NCBI GenBank assembly: GCA_028279885.1
Contig: JANQMX010000055.1
Span: 1-38,285, forward strand
Source: Rhodovibrionaceae bacterium
GTDB taxonomy: Bacteria > Pseudomonadota > Alphaproteobacteria > Kiloniellales > DSM-21159
Length of the DNA stretch: 38,285 nt
Direction: 5' to 3'
In this document: piece after piece, positions 26,867 through 37,464 of the stretch
Numbering within the stretch: position 1 is the stretch's first letter
How the letters are laid out: every line of letters starts with the position of its first letter
Translations under genes and position numbers: made by a program
The notes under the pieces: generated by a model
Told to the model about the DNA's origin: nothing
Databases searched by the model: none
What the model saw: only the letters and a program-made list of their open reading frames with translations

Positions 26867-27718
26867 ATGAAGCGTTTGATGATCTTCTCAGGCGTCAGTG
26901 CCGTTGGTTTGTTCGCGGTTGCAGGCCAAGCGTTCGCGGATAAGCTGATGGGACAGCCGACACCGAACGGACTGGGTCTGCAGCCGCCGGCAAACGATCT
27001 GGCGCAGCAGCTCTACGACTTCCACGATACCTTGCTGATCATCATCACGCTGATTGCGCTCTTCGTCACGGGCCTGATGATTTACGTGATGATTCGCTTC
27101 CGCAAGAGCGCCAATCCGAACCCGTCGAAGGTCTCGCACAACCTTCCGCTGGAGCTGGCCTGGACGATCATTCCGATCCTCATTCTTTTCGGGATTTCCT
27201 TCCCATCCATCCGTTTGCTCTACGCGCAGGACGTGACGCCGCCGGACATCGAGCTGACGGTCAAGGCGATCGGCAAGCAGTGGTACTGGACCTACGAGTA
27301 CCCCGACCACGGCTCCTTCGAGTTCGACTCGATCATGCTGACCGACGAGGAAGCGGAAGCCGCCGGCAAGCCGCGCCTGCTCGGCACCGATTATCCCCTG
27401 GTTCTGCCGGCCGATACGGCCATCCGCCTGTTGATCACGGCGGGCGATGTGCTGCACGCCTTTGCGGTCCCCGCCTTCGGCGTCAAGCGCGACGCGGTCC
27501 CGGGACGGCTCAACGAGGTTTGGATCTCACCGGTCAGCGAGCCGGGAACCTACTACGGCCAGTGCTCTGAGCTCTGCGGCACAGGGCACGCCTACATGCC
27601 GATCGAGGTTGTGATCGTACCCAAGGACGAGTTCGAAACCTGGGTGGCCGGGGCGCAAGAAGAATTCGGCGCCGTCGAGCCGAGCACGCCAGTCAAACTG
27701 GCCAACGCGCAGAACTAA
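26867..27718 (+). CDS. ctaC: cytochrome c oxidase subunit II
   Basis: The product is 283 aa, starting MKRLMIFSGVSAVGLFAVAG with a signal peptide ending near AFADK (about residue 24). Two membrane helices (about 55-77 and 97-117) are followed by the periplasmic cupredoxin domain. The CuA ligands are visible: His198, and CSELCGTGHAYM with Cys233, Glu235, Cys237, His241 and Met244. KQWYWTYEYPD holds the aromatic patch used for electron entry from cytochrome c. There is no C-terminal haem c motif (CxxCH), so this is the plain aa3-type subunit. It starts the cox operon; the 230-bp region upstream should contain its promoter. Confidence 0.97.
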   Translation: MKRLMIFSGVSAVGLFAVAGQAFADKLMGQPTPNGLGLQPPANDLAQQLYDFHDTLLIIITLIALFVTGLMIYVMIRFRKSANPNPSKVSHNLPLELAWTIIPILILFGISFPSIRLLYAQDVTPPDIELTVKAIGKQWYWTYEYPDHGSFEFDSIMLTDEEAEAAGKPRLLGTDYPLVLPADTAIRLLITAGDVLHAFAVPAFGVKRDAVPGRLNEVWISPVSEPGTYYGQCSELCGTGHAYMPIEVVIVPKDEFETWVAGAQEEFGAVEPSTPVKLANAQN

Positions 27719-29374
<1,656 letters not shown>

Positions 29375-29410
29375 GGCGCGCGCAGAACCAATAACGATCA
29401 TGGCCGTCCG

Positions 29411-29454
29411 GCTCTGGCCGGGCGGCCCTGGCTCTCCCGAGAGCCGGCCAGAGC
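29411..29454 (+). terminator. ctaD-ctaB intergenic hairpin (alternative stems)
   Basis: GCTCTGGCCGG (29411-29421) pairs with CCGGCCAGAGC (29444-29454), a perfect 11-bp stem. Inside it GGCTCTC and GAGAGCC form a 7-bp hairpin with a CC loop, whose right arm overlaps the outer arm by two bases. No T-run follows. It may adjust transcript levels or mRNA stability between the structural gene ctaD and the assembly gene ctaB. Confidence 0.5.
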
Positions 29455-29472
29455 AAGAGTTGCAAAGTTCCT

Positions 29473-30411
29473 ATGAGTGACCGCTCTTTGACACTGGGAG
29501 TAGACGAGGCGCTGGCGCCGGCCGGCAGCGAAGCGCGGGTGAGCGACTATTTCGCGCTGCTCAAGCCTCGGGTCATGACGCTCGTTGTCTTTACCGGTTT
29601 CGCAGGTCTCTTGGCGGCGCCCGGAACACTGCATCCGCTGCTTGCCGCCGTGGCCGTGCTCTGCATCGCCGTCGCCGCCGGCGGCGCCGGTGCCATCAAC
29701 ATGTGGTACGACCGCGACATCGATGCCGTGATGCGCCGCACCAAGAGCCGCCCCATCCCGCGTGGCCGGGTCGAGGCGTCGGAAGCGCTCAGCTTCGGTG
29801 TCGTCCTGTCGCTCTTTTCCGTCATGGTGATGGGGCTGGCGCTGAACTGGACCGCCGCCGCCCTGCTGGCCCTGGCCAACGGCTTCTACGTCTTCGTCTA
29901 CACCGTCTGGCTCAAGCGCCGGACCTCGCAGAACATCGTCATCGGCGGTGCCGCCGGCGCCTTCCCGCCGATGATCGGCTGGGCCGCCGTCACCGGCGGC
30001 CTCTCGTTGGAGCCGTTGCTGCTCTTCCTGATCATCTTCGCCTGGACGCCGCCGCACTTTTGGGCGCTCGCGCTCTACCGGGCCACCGACTATGCCAAGG
30101 CCGGCGTTCCGATGCTGCCCGTCGCCTCCGGCATTCGTCACACAAAAGGGCAGATCCTGCTCTACACCGTGATTATGGCCGCCGCGGCCATGTCCCCCGC
30201 CGTCATCGGCATGACCGGCTGGGTCTACGGTATCAGCGCCGGCGTGCTCAACTTGCTGTTCCTGATCTGCGCTTGGCGCCTTTATCGCAGCAGCGAAAGC
30301 GAGCTCGAGAAGCCGGCCAAGCAGACCTTCGGCTTTTCCATCCTCTATCTCTTCGCGCTCTTCGCCGCCCTGATCGTCGATCGGGCGCCGACCGTGGGAG
30401 CCTTCTGGTGA
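29473..30411 (+). CDS. ctaB: protohaem IX farnesyltransferase (haem O synthase)
   Basis: The product is 312 aa. CtaB adds a farnesyl group to haem b to give haem O, the precursor of haem a for the oxidase encoded next to it. The first Asp motif NMWYDRDIDAVMRRTKSRPI and the pattern FAWTPPHFWALALYRATDYA are characteristic of this family. YFALLKPRVMTLVVFTGFAG lies at the start of the first helix, with about nine membrane segments overall. The ribosome site upstream of the ATG at 29473 is weak. Its stop overlaps a possible GTG of the next small gene. Confidence 0.96.
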   Translation: MSDRSLTLGVDEALAPAGSEARVSDYFALLKPRVMTLVVFTGFAGLLAAPGTLHPLLAAVAVLCIAVAAGGAGAINMWYDRDIDAVMRRTKSRPIPRGRVEASEALSFGVVLSLFSVMVMGLALNWTAAALLALANGFYVFVYTVWLKRRTSQNIVIGGAAGAFPPMIGWAAVTGGLSLEPLLLFLIIFAWTPPHFWALALYRATDYAKAGVPMLPVASGIRHTKGQILLYTVIMAAAAMSPAVIGMTGWVYGISAGVLNLLFLICAWRLYRSSESELEKPAKQTFGFSILYLFALFAALIVDRAPTVGAFW

Positions 30412-30428
30412 GCGTAGAAGGAGTGGCC

Positions 30429-30587
30429 ATGGACAATGAGAACCCTGACGACGAGCTGTCGCCCGACCGCGACGGCCGCAACCTGCACCGGCGCAAGCGC
30501 GTGCAGAACCTGGTTCTGCTGGCCGTCTTGGTCAGCTTCGTGGTCCTCGTCTACTTCGTTTCGATCGTACGCATGGGAGCAGACTAA
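30429..30587 (+). CDS. CoxF-like small membrane protein
   Basis: The product is 52 aa starting MDNENPDDELSPDRDGRNLH, with AAGGAG 7 nt upstream of the ATG at 30429; a GTG at 30408 in the same frame is less well placed. An acidic N-terminal part is followed by a basic stretch (HRRKRVQ) and one membrane helix (about 28-48). The basic side suggests a cytoplasmic N-terminus. Short single-helix genes between ctaB and ctaG are regular in alphaproteobacterial oxidase operons and are often called coxF. The role in assembly is inferred only from location. Confidence 0.8.
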   Translation: MDNENPDDELSPDRDGRNLHRRKRVQNLVLLAVLVSFVVLVYFVSIVRMGAD

Positions 30588-30589
30588 CC

Positions 30590-31213
30590 ATGGCCGTTGA
30601 ACAGCCTGAGCCTGATACCCGAAGAAACGCAGCCAATGCCCGCACCGCCATCTCCTTGGCGGCTGTCGTGTGCGGCATGGTCGGCCTCGCCTTCGCCTCC
30701 GTGCCGCTCTACGAGCTCTTCTGCCGGGTCACCGGCTTCGGCGGCACCACGCAGGTGGCCGACTCGGCGCCGGAGATGATCAGCGACCGCCGCATTACCG
30801 TGCGCTTCAATGCCGACGTCAGCCCCAAGCTGCCGTGGGACTTCAAGCCCGAGGAAACCAGCGTCGAGCTGCGCGTCGGCGAACCGGGCCTGGCCTTCTA
30901 TGTCGCCACCAACGAAGCGGTGCGGCCGACGACCGGGACCGCGAACTTCAACGTGACACCCGACAAGGCCGGCATCTACTTCAGCAAGGTCCAGTGCTTC
31001 TGCTTCGAAGAGCAGGAGCTCAAGCCGGGCGAGAGCATGCGCATGGGGGTCAGCTTCTTCGTCGACCCTGCCCTGCTGGACGACCCGGGCATGGCCGACG
31101 TGGAGACCATCACGCTGTCCTACACCTTCTTCCGCGACCTCGACGATCTGGCGCGCGAGGAAGAGGAAACCGCCAGCGTGGCGGACTATCAAACAACAAC
31201 CGCCGCAAACTAG
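30590..31213 (+). CDS. ctaG: cytochrome c oxidase assembly protein CtaG/Cox11
   Basis: The product is 207 aa, starting 2 nt after the small gene's stop. Cox11 proteins deliver copper to the CuB site of subunit I. One N-terminal membrane helix (about 20-40) is followed by the periplasmic immunoglobulin-like domain. The copper-binding CFCF pair is in SKVQCFCFEEQEL (Cys136, Cys138), and Cys45 (YELFCRVTGFGG) matches the third conserved cysteine. GESMRMGVSFFVDP is the usual segment after the copper site. It is placed between ctaB and ctaE as in other alphaproteobacteria. Confidence 0.96.
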   Translation: MAVEQPEPDTRRNAANARTAISLAAVVCGMVGLAFASVPLYELFCRVTGFGGTTQVADSAPEMISDRRITVRFNADVSPKLPWDFKPEETSVELRVGEPGLAFYVATNEAVRPTTGTANFNVTPDKAGIYFSKVQCFCFEEQELKPGESMRMGVSFFVDPALLDDPGMADVETITLSYTFFRDLDDLAREEEETASVADYQTTTAAN

Positions 31214-31242
31214 TGATTCAGCAGGCCTGACGGGGGACGAAC

Positions 31243-32055
31243 ATGGCGCACGCGAAACCGAACCATCCCTATCATCTGGTCCAACCCAGCCCCTGGCCCT
31301 TCTTGGGGTCGATCGCGGGCCTGGTGTTCACCGGCGGCCTGGTTCTGCTGATGCACGACATCACCGTCTGGGTGGTGCCGATCGGCGTTCTGCTGGTCCT
31401 CTTGACCATGTATCTCTGGTGGCGCGACGTCATCCGCGAGTCGCACGGCGGCGACCACACCTCTGTCGTCCAGCTCGGCCTGCGCTATGGCATGCTGCTG
31501 TTCATCGCCTCCGAGGTGATGTTCTTCGCGGCCTTCTTCTGGGCCTTCTTCGATGCCAGCATTTTCGTCGACGAAGCCATCCAGGTCGGACGCGTCGAGG
31601 CGACGGGCGGAGTCTGGCCCCCGGAAGGCGTCATTCCCTTCGATCCCTTCGGCCTGCCCTTCATGAACACGCTGGTGCTGCTGCTGTCGGGCTGCACCGT
31701 CACCTGGGCCCACCATGCCCTGCGCGAGGGGGACCGGCGCGGCCTGATCAACGGCCTGGCACTGACCGTTTTCCTGGGACTCTGCTTCACTGGCCTGCAG
31801 ATCTATGAGTACACCCACGCCGCCTTCGGCTTCACCGACGGCATCTATTCCTCGACCTTCTACATGGCGACCGGCTTCCACGGCTTCCACGTCATCGTCG
31901 GAACCATCTTCCTGGCGGTCTGCCTGTTCCGGGCCATGTCGGGCGACTTCACGCCGCAGAAGCACTTCGGCTTCGAGGCGGCCGCCTGGTACTGGCACTT
32001 CGTGGACGTGGTCTGGCTGTTCCTCTTCGTCTGCGTCTATTGGTGGGGGTATTGA
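31243..32055 (+). CDS. ctaE: cytochrome c oxidase subunit III
   Basis: The product is 270 aa starting [20 protein letters not shown], typical for the family. This subunit stabilises the oxygen-reducing subunit and its proton uptake. [56 protein letters not shown] and [14 protein letters not shown] are conserved. The last segment, [20 protein letters not shown], is the final helix. Seven membrane helices are expected. There is no fusion to subunit I, unlike in some bacteria. Confidence 0.97.
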   Translation: MAHAKPNHPYHLVQPSPWPFLGSIAGLVFTGGLVLLMHDITVWVVPIGVLLVLLTMYLWWRDVIRESHGGDHTSVVQLGLRYGMLLFIASEVMFFAAFFWAFFDASIFVDEAIQVGRVEATGGVWPPEGVIPFDPFGLPFMNTLVLLLSGCTVTWAHHALREGDRRGLINGLALTVFLGLCFTGLQIYEYTHAAFGFTDGIYSSTFYMATGFHGFHVIVGTIFLAVCLFRAMSGDFTPQKHFGFEAAAWYWHFVDVVWLFLFVCVYWWGY

Positions 32056-32092
32056 TCCTCCCGGTCTCGCGACCGACCTCTAACCGGTAACC

Positions 32093-32470
32093 ATGACCTA
32101 CTATCCGCAGCAATCGCCCATCGCCACGGGCCTTGCCGGCCGCTGCCCACGCTGCGGCCAAGGCAAGCTGTTCAGCGGCTTCCTCAAGGTCGCCGACCGC
32201 TGCTCGGTGTGCGGCCTGGACTTGAGCAAGGCGGACAGTGCCGATGGGCCCGCCTTCTTCATCATGCTGCTGGTGCCGGCGCTGATCATCCCCATCGCCA
32301 TGTGGGTGGAGTTCAGCTATATGCCGCCGTTCTGGCTACATGCTTTGCTGTGGACACCGCTCATCATCGGGCTCAGCGTCGCCTTGCTGCGCCCGCTGAA
32401 GGGCGTGATGGTGGCCCTGCAGTTCAAGCATCAGGCCAGCGACAGTGGCACGGAGCAGTATGACAACTGA
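32093..32470 (+). CDS. DUF983 family membrane protein
   Basis: The product is 125 aa. Two cysteine pairs, RCPRCGQGKLF (Cys18, Cys21) and RCSVCGLDL (Cys37, Cys40), form a likely zinc-ribbon, followed by two membrane helices (about 52-73 and 80-101). This matches DUF983, a family of unknown function usually found in alphaproteobacterial cytochrome oxidase clusters between ctaE and the SURF1 gene. The last 11 nt overlap the start of the SURF1 gene, which points to coupled translation and a shared role in oxidase assembly. Confidence 0.9.
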   Translation: MTYYPQQSPIATGLAGRCPRCGQGKLFSGFLKVADRCSVCGLDLSKADSADGPAFFIMLLVPALIIPIAMWVEFSYMPPFWLHALLWTPLIIGLSVALLRPLKGVMVALQFKHQASDSGTEQYDN

Positions 32471-33188
32471 GGCGGCGCGCACCTCGGGCGGCCGGCTCGG
32501 CGTGTCGTTCACGCTCTTCACACTCCTGATGGTTGCGGTGGCGGTCGGGCTGGGCGTGTGGCAGCTGCAGAGGCTGACCTGGAAAGAAAACCTGATCGCC
32601 GATCTGCAGAGCCGCAGCAGCGGGCCAGCGCAAGCCTTGCCGACGGGCGCCTTCGACGAAGACGCCATGCTCTACCGCCCCTATCGTCTCGAAGGGCGGC
32701 TCCATCCCGAGCGGTCGCTCAACCTGCTGTCGCGCCTCAACGCCGGCCAGCCGGGCCGCCACATCGTCACCCCGCTGGAGCTCGACGACGGGCGCGTGGT
32801 GCTGCTCGACCGCGGCTGGGTTCCGCTCGACTGGACAACGGCCGGCCCGCGCGACCCGCGCACGGTGAGCATCGAGGCTCTGGCCCGACGCGGCGGCTGG
32901 CACGGCAGCGAGTGGCTGAAGCCGGCCAACGATCCGGCGGCGAACGCCTGGGTTTGGCTCGACCTGCCGGCCATGGCGGAGGCCGTCGACCTGCCCAACG
33001 TCGAGCCGACGCTCTATTTCTCCGCCCGCGCCGAGCAGGAGCCAGGCCCCTATCCCCTCGGCGGGCGCACGCGCGTCACGCTCAACAATGACCATCTGGA
33101 ATACGCGCTGACCTGGTTCGGCTTGGCGCTCACCTTCTGCGTCACCTACATCATCCTCAAGCGCCGCCGCGGCGCGTCCGCCTCTTGA
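32460..33188 (+). CDS. SURF1 family cytochrome oxidase biogenesis protein
   Basis: The product is 242 aa from the ATG at 32460, which lies inside the end of the DUF983 gene. An in-frame GTG five codons upstream is also possible. SURF1/Shy1 proteins help insert haem a into subunit I. Two membrane helices bracket the protein (about 16-35 with GVWQLQRLTWKENLI directly after, and about 215-235), with a periplasmic domain between. LYRPYRLEGRLHPERSL, VVLLDRGWVPLD and GGRTRVTLNNDHLEYALTWF are the family's conserved segments. It is the last gene of the cox run; the peptidase that follows seems unrelated. Confidence 0.93.
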   Translation: MTTEAARTSGGRLGVSFTLFTLLMVAVAVGLGVWQLQRLTWKENLIADLQSRSSGPAQALPTGAFDEDAMLYRPYRLEGRLHPERSLNLLSRLNAGQPGRHIVTPLELDDGRVVLLDRGWVPLDWTTAGPRDPRTVSIEALARRGGWHGSEWLKPANDPAANAWVWLDLPAMAEAVDLPNVEPTLYFSARAEQEPGPYPLGGRTRVTLNNDHLEYALTWFGLALTFCVTYIILKRRRGASAS

Positions 33189-33203
33189 TGACGAACTAGA
33201 GCC

Positions 33204-34721
33204 ATGCCGACCGCCGATACCGCCTACAGCCGCTTGGAAGAGCGCTTCCGCCGCATCTATGCCCTGGAACAGGCGACCGGCGTGCTCGACTGGGACCGCG
33301 CGACCATGATGCCGGACGGCGGTGCCGAGGCCCGCACCAACCAGCTCACGGCGCTGGAGGTGACCTGCCACGAGCTTCTCACCCATCCGGAGGTCGGCGA
33401 CTGGCTCGACGAGGCGGAGACGACGGTGACGTCAGATCCGGCAGCCCTCAGCGACTGGCAGCGCGCCAACCTCGCGGAGATGCGGCGCGAGTGGCGTCAT
33501 GCCTCGGCGGTCGACGCCAGTCTTGTCGCGGCGATCACCGAGGCGGAGGGGCGCTGCGAGATGATCTGGCGGGAGGCCCGGCCGAATTCCGACTTCGAAG
33601 CCGTGCGACCGGCGCTCCAGACGCTCCTCGAGCTGACCCGGCAGATGGCCAACGCCAAAGCGGAGGCTTTCGGCTGTTCGCCCTACGACGCGCTGCTCGA
33701 CGGCTACGAGCCCGGCGGCTCCAGCGCCGAGATCGACCACTTGTTCGACGACCTGGCTGTCTTCCTGCCGGGATTTCTCTCCGACGTGCTCGATGCGCAA
33801 GCGGCGAGAGGCGAGGCGGAGACGCCGCAGGGTCCCTTCCCCATCGAAGCGCAGGCCGAACTGGGCCGCCGTCTGATGGCGGCGGTGGGTTTCGAGTTCG
33901 CCCATGGCCGTTTGGACGTCTCGCACCATCCCTTCTGCGGCGGCGTCCCGGACGACGTGCGCATCACCACGCGCTACGACGAAAGCGACTTCGCCTCGGC
34001 CCTGATGGCCGTGCTGCACGAGACGGGGCACGCCCTTTACGAGCGCGGCTTGCCCGGCGATTGGCGTCTGCAGCCGGTCGGTCAGGCCCGCGGCATGGCC
34101 ATGCACGAGAGCCAGTCTCTCCTGGTCGAGATGCAGGCCTGCCGCTCGCCGCACTTCCTGGCCTTCCTGGCGCCCTTGGCCCGCGAGGCCTTCGACGGCC
34201 AGGGGGCGGCCTGGGAGGCCGACAATCTGCACCGCCTCTGGACCCGGGTTCAGCCTGACTTCATCCGGGTCGACGCCGACGAGGTGACTTACCCCGCCCA
34301 TGTCATCCTGCGCTACCGGCTGGAGCGGCAGCTGCTCGACGGCGCGCTGGAACTTTCCGAGCTGCCGGCGGCCTGGAACGACGGCATGGTGGCCCTGCTC
34401 GGCATCCGGCCGCCCGACGACCGGTTGGGATGTCTGCAGGACATCCATTGGTTCTCCGGCGCCTGGGGCTATTTCCCGACCTATACCTTGGGCGCCATGA
34501 CCGCCGCACAGCTCTACCAAGCCGCCGAAGAAAGCCTTCCGCAGCTTTCGGAGAGCCTGAGGGAAGGGGATTTTCGCCCGCTGATGCAGTGGCTTAGGGA
34601 AACGGTCCACAGCCAGGGGTCACGGCTTTCGGGCGACGCGCTGATCACCGCCGCCAGCGGTCGTTCGCTTGACCCGGAAGTCTTCAAAGCACACCTTAGG
34701 CGGCGCTATCTCGACGCGTAA
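33204..34721 (+). CDS. M32 family carboxypeptidase
   Basis: The product is 505 aa, the family's usual size, starting MPTADTAYSRLEERFRRIYA. M32 enzymes are cytoplasmic metal-dependent carboxypeptidases with broad specificity. The zinc motif is HETGH (about residue 271, in AVLHETGHALYERGLP), and the third ligand glutamate is in MAMHESQSLLVE about 30 residues on. GVLDWDRATMMPDGG near the N-terminus, DVRITTRYDE, and IHWFSGAWGYFPTYTLGAM are also typical. It starts 15 nt after the SURF1 gene, and thrC follows after 44 bp. Confidence 0.95.
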   Translation: MPTADTAYSRLEERFRRIYALEQATGVLDWDRATMMPDGGAEARTNQLTALEVTCHELLTHPEVGDWLDEAETTVTSDPAALSDWQRANLAEMRREWRHASAVDASLVAAITEAEGRCEMIWREARPNSDFEAVRPALQTLLELTRQMANAKAEAFGCSPYDALLDGYEPGGSSAEIDHLFDDLAVFLPGFLSDVLDAQAARGEAETPQGPFPIEAQAELGRRLMAAVGFEFAHGRLDVSHHPFCGGVPDDVRITTRYDESDFASALMAVLHETGHALYERGLPGDWRLQPVGQARGMAMHESQSLLVEMQACRSPHFLAFLAPLAREAFDGQGAAWEADNLHRLWTRVQPDFIRVDADEVTYPAHVILRYRLERQLLDGALELSELPAAWNDGMVALLGIRPPDDRLGCLQDIHWFSGAWGYFPTYTLGAMTAAQLYQAAEESLPQLSESLREGDFRPLMQWLRETVHSQGSRLSGDALITAASGRSLDPEVFKAHLRRRYLDA

Positions 34722-34765
34722 GATGTTCTGATCGAAGCTGGAACTGGGAAAACGGCGAAAGGGCA

Positions 34766-36172
34766 ATGCGTTACATTTCGACACGCGGGGCCGCCCCCGT
34801 CATCGGCTTCGACGATGCGCTCCTGACCGGTCTGGCGCGCGACGGCGGCCTCTACGTTCCCGAAGAATGGCCCCAGGTCTCGACCGAAGCGCTGGAGGAC
34901 CTGAAGGGGCTGGATTATCCCGAGCTGGCCGTGCGCATCATGCGGCCCTTTGTGGCCGGCTCGCTGATCGAAGACCGCCTGCCGGAATTGGCTGCCAAGG
35001 CCTACGAGAGCTTCGGGCACAAGGCCGTCGTGCCGCTGGTGCAGCTCGGCCCCAATCTTTGGATGATGGAGCAGTTCCACGGCCCGACCTTGGCCTTCAA
35101 GGACGTGGCCATGCAGATGCTTGGCCAGCTCTTCGACGCCGTGCTGGAGGCAAAGGACCAACACATCACCATCGTCGGCGCCACCTCCGGCGACACCGGC
35201 GCCGCCGCCATCGAGGCCTGCCGCGGCCGCAAGCGCATCAACATCGTCATCCTGCACCCCAAGGACCGTGTCTCCGAGGTGCAGCGGCGGCAGATGACCA
35301 CCGTGCAGGCGCCCAATGTCCGCAACCTGGCGATCGAAGGCACCTTCGACGATTGCCAGGATCTCCTGAAGGCGATGTTCAACGATCAGCCCTTCCGTCA
35401 GGAGGTCGGGCTGTCGGCGGTGAACTCCATCAACTGGGCGCGGGTGATGGCGCAGATTGTCTATTACTTCGCCGCCGGCGCCGCGCTCGGCACGCCGCAG
35501 CAACGCATTGCCTTCTCGGTGCCGACGGGCAACTTCGGCAACGTGTTCGCCGGCTATGCGGCGATGCAGATGGGCCTGCCGGTCAGCCGCCTGATCATCG
35601 GCTCCAACGCCAATGACATCCTGACCCGCTTCTTCGCCAGCGGCGAGATGAGCATCCGCGCGGTGCGGCCGAGCTACTCGCCCTCCATGGACATTCAGGT
35701 CTCGAGCAACTTCGAGCGCTTTCTGTTCGACCTCTACGGCCGCGACGGCGCCGTGACGGCGGGCGCCATGACGGAGTTTCGCCGCCGTGGCGTGCTGCAC
35801 GTCAACGCCGATCAGGCCCAGCAGGCGCGCGGCTTCTTCCAGGGCTACAGCCTGGACGACGACGCGACCCTGCAGGCCATTCGCCGCATCTATGAGGAAA
35901 CGGAAGAGATCGTCGACCCGCATAGCGCCATCGGCATCGAAGCCGCGCACGTCCTGCACACCGCACGCGAAGGGCCCGTGGTCTGCCTCGCTACGGCCCA
36001 TCCGGCCAAGTTCCCCGATGCCGTTGAGAAAGCCATCGGGCGGCGACCGGATCTGCCGCCGCGGCTGTCCGATCTTTACGAGCGCGAGGAGGCCATGACC
36101 GTCCTGCCGAACGATCTGGCACAGGTGCAGAACTTCGTCAGGGGCGGGCCCTTCCCCGCGGCCGCCGCATGA
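34766..36172 (+). CDS. thrC: threonine synthase
   Basis: The product is 468 aa starting MRYISTRGAAPVIGFDDALL, with AAAGGG just upstream. The enzyme makes threonine from O-phosphohomoserine. The PLP lysine is Lys112 in GPTLAFKDVAMQ, and GATSGDTGAAAIEACRGR binds the cofactor phosphate. FSVPTGNFGNVFAGY and SNANDILTRFF are further conserved parts. The length and motifs fit the long bacterial/fungal type. The stop overlaps the ATG of the M16 peptidase gene (ATGA), so the two are translationally coupled, a common pairing in alphaproteobacteria. Confidence 0.96.
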   Translation: MRYISTRGAAPVIGFDDALLTGLARDGGLYVPEEWPQVSTEALEDLKGLDYPELAVRIMRPFVAGSLIEDRLPELAAKAYESFGHKAVVPLVQLGPNLWMMEQFHGPTLAFKDVAMQMLGQLFDAVLEAKDQHITIVGATSGDTGAAAIEACRGRKRINIVILHPKDRVSEVQRRQMTTVQAPNVRNLAIEGTFDDCQDLLKAMFNDQPFRQEVGLSAVNSINWARVMAQIVYYFAAGAALGTPQQRIAFSVPTGNFGNVFAGYAAMQMGLPVSRLIIGSNANDILTRFFASGEMSIRAVRPSYSPSMDIQVSSNFERFLFDLYGRDGAVTAGAMTEFRRRGVLHVNADQAQQARGFFQGYSLDDDATLQAIRRIYEETEEIVDPHSAIGIEAAHVLHTAREGPVVCLATAHPAKFPDAVEKAIGRRPDLPPRLSDLYEREEAMTVLPNDLAQVQNFVRGGPFPAAAA

Positions 36173-37458
36173 GCGTCACCACGACCACGCTGGACAACGG
36201 CATCGTCGTTGCCAGCGACAGCATGAGCGGCGTCGAGAGCGTCTCGCTCGGGGCCTGGGTCTCGGTCGGCGCCCGCCACGAGCCGGAGGAGCTGAACGGC
36301 ATCGCGCACGTCCTGGAGCATATGGCTTTCAAAGGCACGGCGCGGCGCAGCGCCCGCGATATCGCCGAAGAGATCGAAGCGGTCGGCGGTCACCTCAATG
36401 CCTATACGGGGCGGGAGAGCACAGCCTACTACGCCCAGGTCCTGCGTGAGCATACGAGCCTCGCCGTCGACCTGATCGCCGACATCCTGGTGCATCCGCG
36501 TTTCGATGCCGCCGAGCTGGAGCGCGAGAAGGCGGTGATCCTGCAAGAGATCGGGCAGGCTCAGGACACGCCGGATGACATCATCTTCGATCATTTCCAG
36601 GAGATCGCCTATCCCCGGCAGGCCTTCGGCCGACCCATCTTGGGGCAGCCCGAGACGGTTAAGTCGGTCTCGAGCGACAGCCTGCGCGACTATATGCAGT
36701 CGCGCTATGACCCGCGCCGCCTGATCTTCGCCGCGGCGGGCGCCATCGAGCACGAACGGCTGGTCGAGCTGGTGGCCGAAGCCTTTGCCGAGCTGACGCC
36801 GGGCGAGACATTGACCAGTGACGCGCCGGTCTACAGCGCGGGCGATCTGCGTCAGGTCCGCGCCCTGGAGCAAGCCCACCTCATCCTCGGGCTGGAAGCG
36901 ATCGGCTATCGCGACCCCGACTACTACGCCGCCTCGATCTTCGCCACGCTGTTCGGCGGCGGCATGTCTTCGCGGCTGTTCCAGGAGGTCCGGGAAGAGC
37001 GCGGCCTGGCCTATTCCGTCTTCTCCTTCCTCTCGGGCTACAGCGACACCGGCCTGTTCGGCGTCTATGCCGGCACGGGAGAGCTGGAGGCGCAGGAGGT
37101 CGTTCCGCTGATCTGCGGGCTTTTGACCGAGGCCGGCGAGGAGGTGCGTGAGGCGGAGATCGATCGCGCCCGCAATCAGATCAAAGCCAGCATCCTGATG
37201 GGCCGCGAACGTACCAGCAATCGCTGTGAGCACTTGGCCAATCAGCTGCTCACCTACGGCCGCGCGCTCTCGGTCGAGGAGATTGTCGCCGGGCTGGATG
37301 CCGTCGATCGGGCGGCCATCGGGCGGGTGACGCGGCGCCTCCTGGCCAGCACGCCGACCTTGATCGCCCTCGGCCCGGTCGGAAACCTGCCGAGCCACGG
37401 CGACCTTCAGGGGCGGCTGACGGCCGCAAACGGCCGAGCGACCCTGGTCGCCGGATGA
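36169..37458 (+). CDS. M16 family zinc peptidase (mitochondrial processing peptidase-like)
   Basis: The product is 429 aa, starting at the ATGA overlap with thrC. The inverted zinc motif HVLEHM (His47, Glu50, His51) is in NGIAHVLEHMAFKGTARRSA, and EREKAVILQEIGQAQD is the expected downstream zinc-ligand region. The second half contains FGGGMSSRLFQEVREERGLA, the R/Y segment that binds the peptide C-terminus. Alphaproteobacterial members are the closest relatives of the beta subunit of the mitochondrial processing peptidase. No signal peptide is seen, so it is likely cytoplasmic. The natural substrate is unknown. Confidence 0.94.
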   Translation: MSVTTTTLDNGIVVASDSMSGVESVSLGAWVSVGARHEPEELNGIAHVLEHMAFKGTARRSARDIAEEIEAVGGHLNAYTGRESTAYYAQVLREHTSLAVDLIADILVHPRFDAAELEREKAVILQEIGQAQDTPDDIIFDHFQEIAYPRQAFGRPILGQPETVKSVSSDSLRDYMQSRYDPRRLIFAAAGAIEHERLVELVAEAFAELTPGETLTSDAPVYSAGDLRQVRALEQAHLILGLEAIGYRDPDYYAASIFATLFGGGMSSRLFQEVREERGLAYSVFSFLSGYSDTGLFGVYAGTGELEAQEVVPLICGLLTEAGEEVREAEIDRARNQIKASILMGRERTSNRCEHLANQLLTYGRALSVEEIVAGLDAVDRAAIGRVTRRLLASTPTLIALGPVGNLPSHGDLQGRLTAANGRATLVAG

Positions 37459-37464
37459 GCCGCG

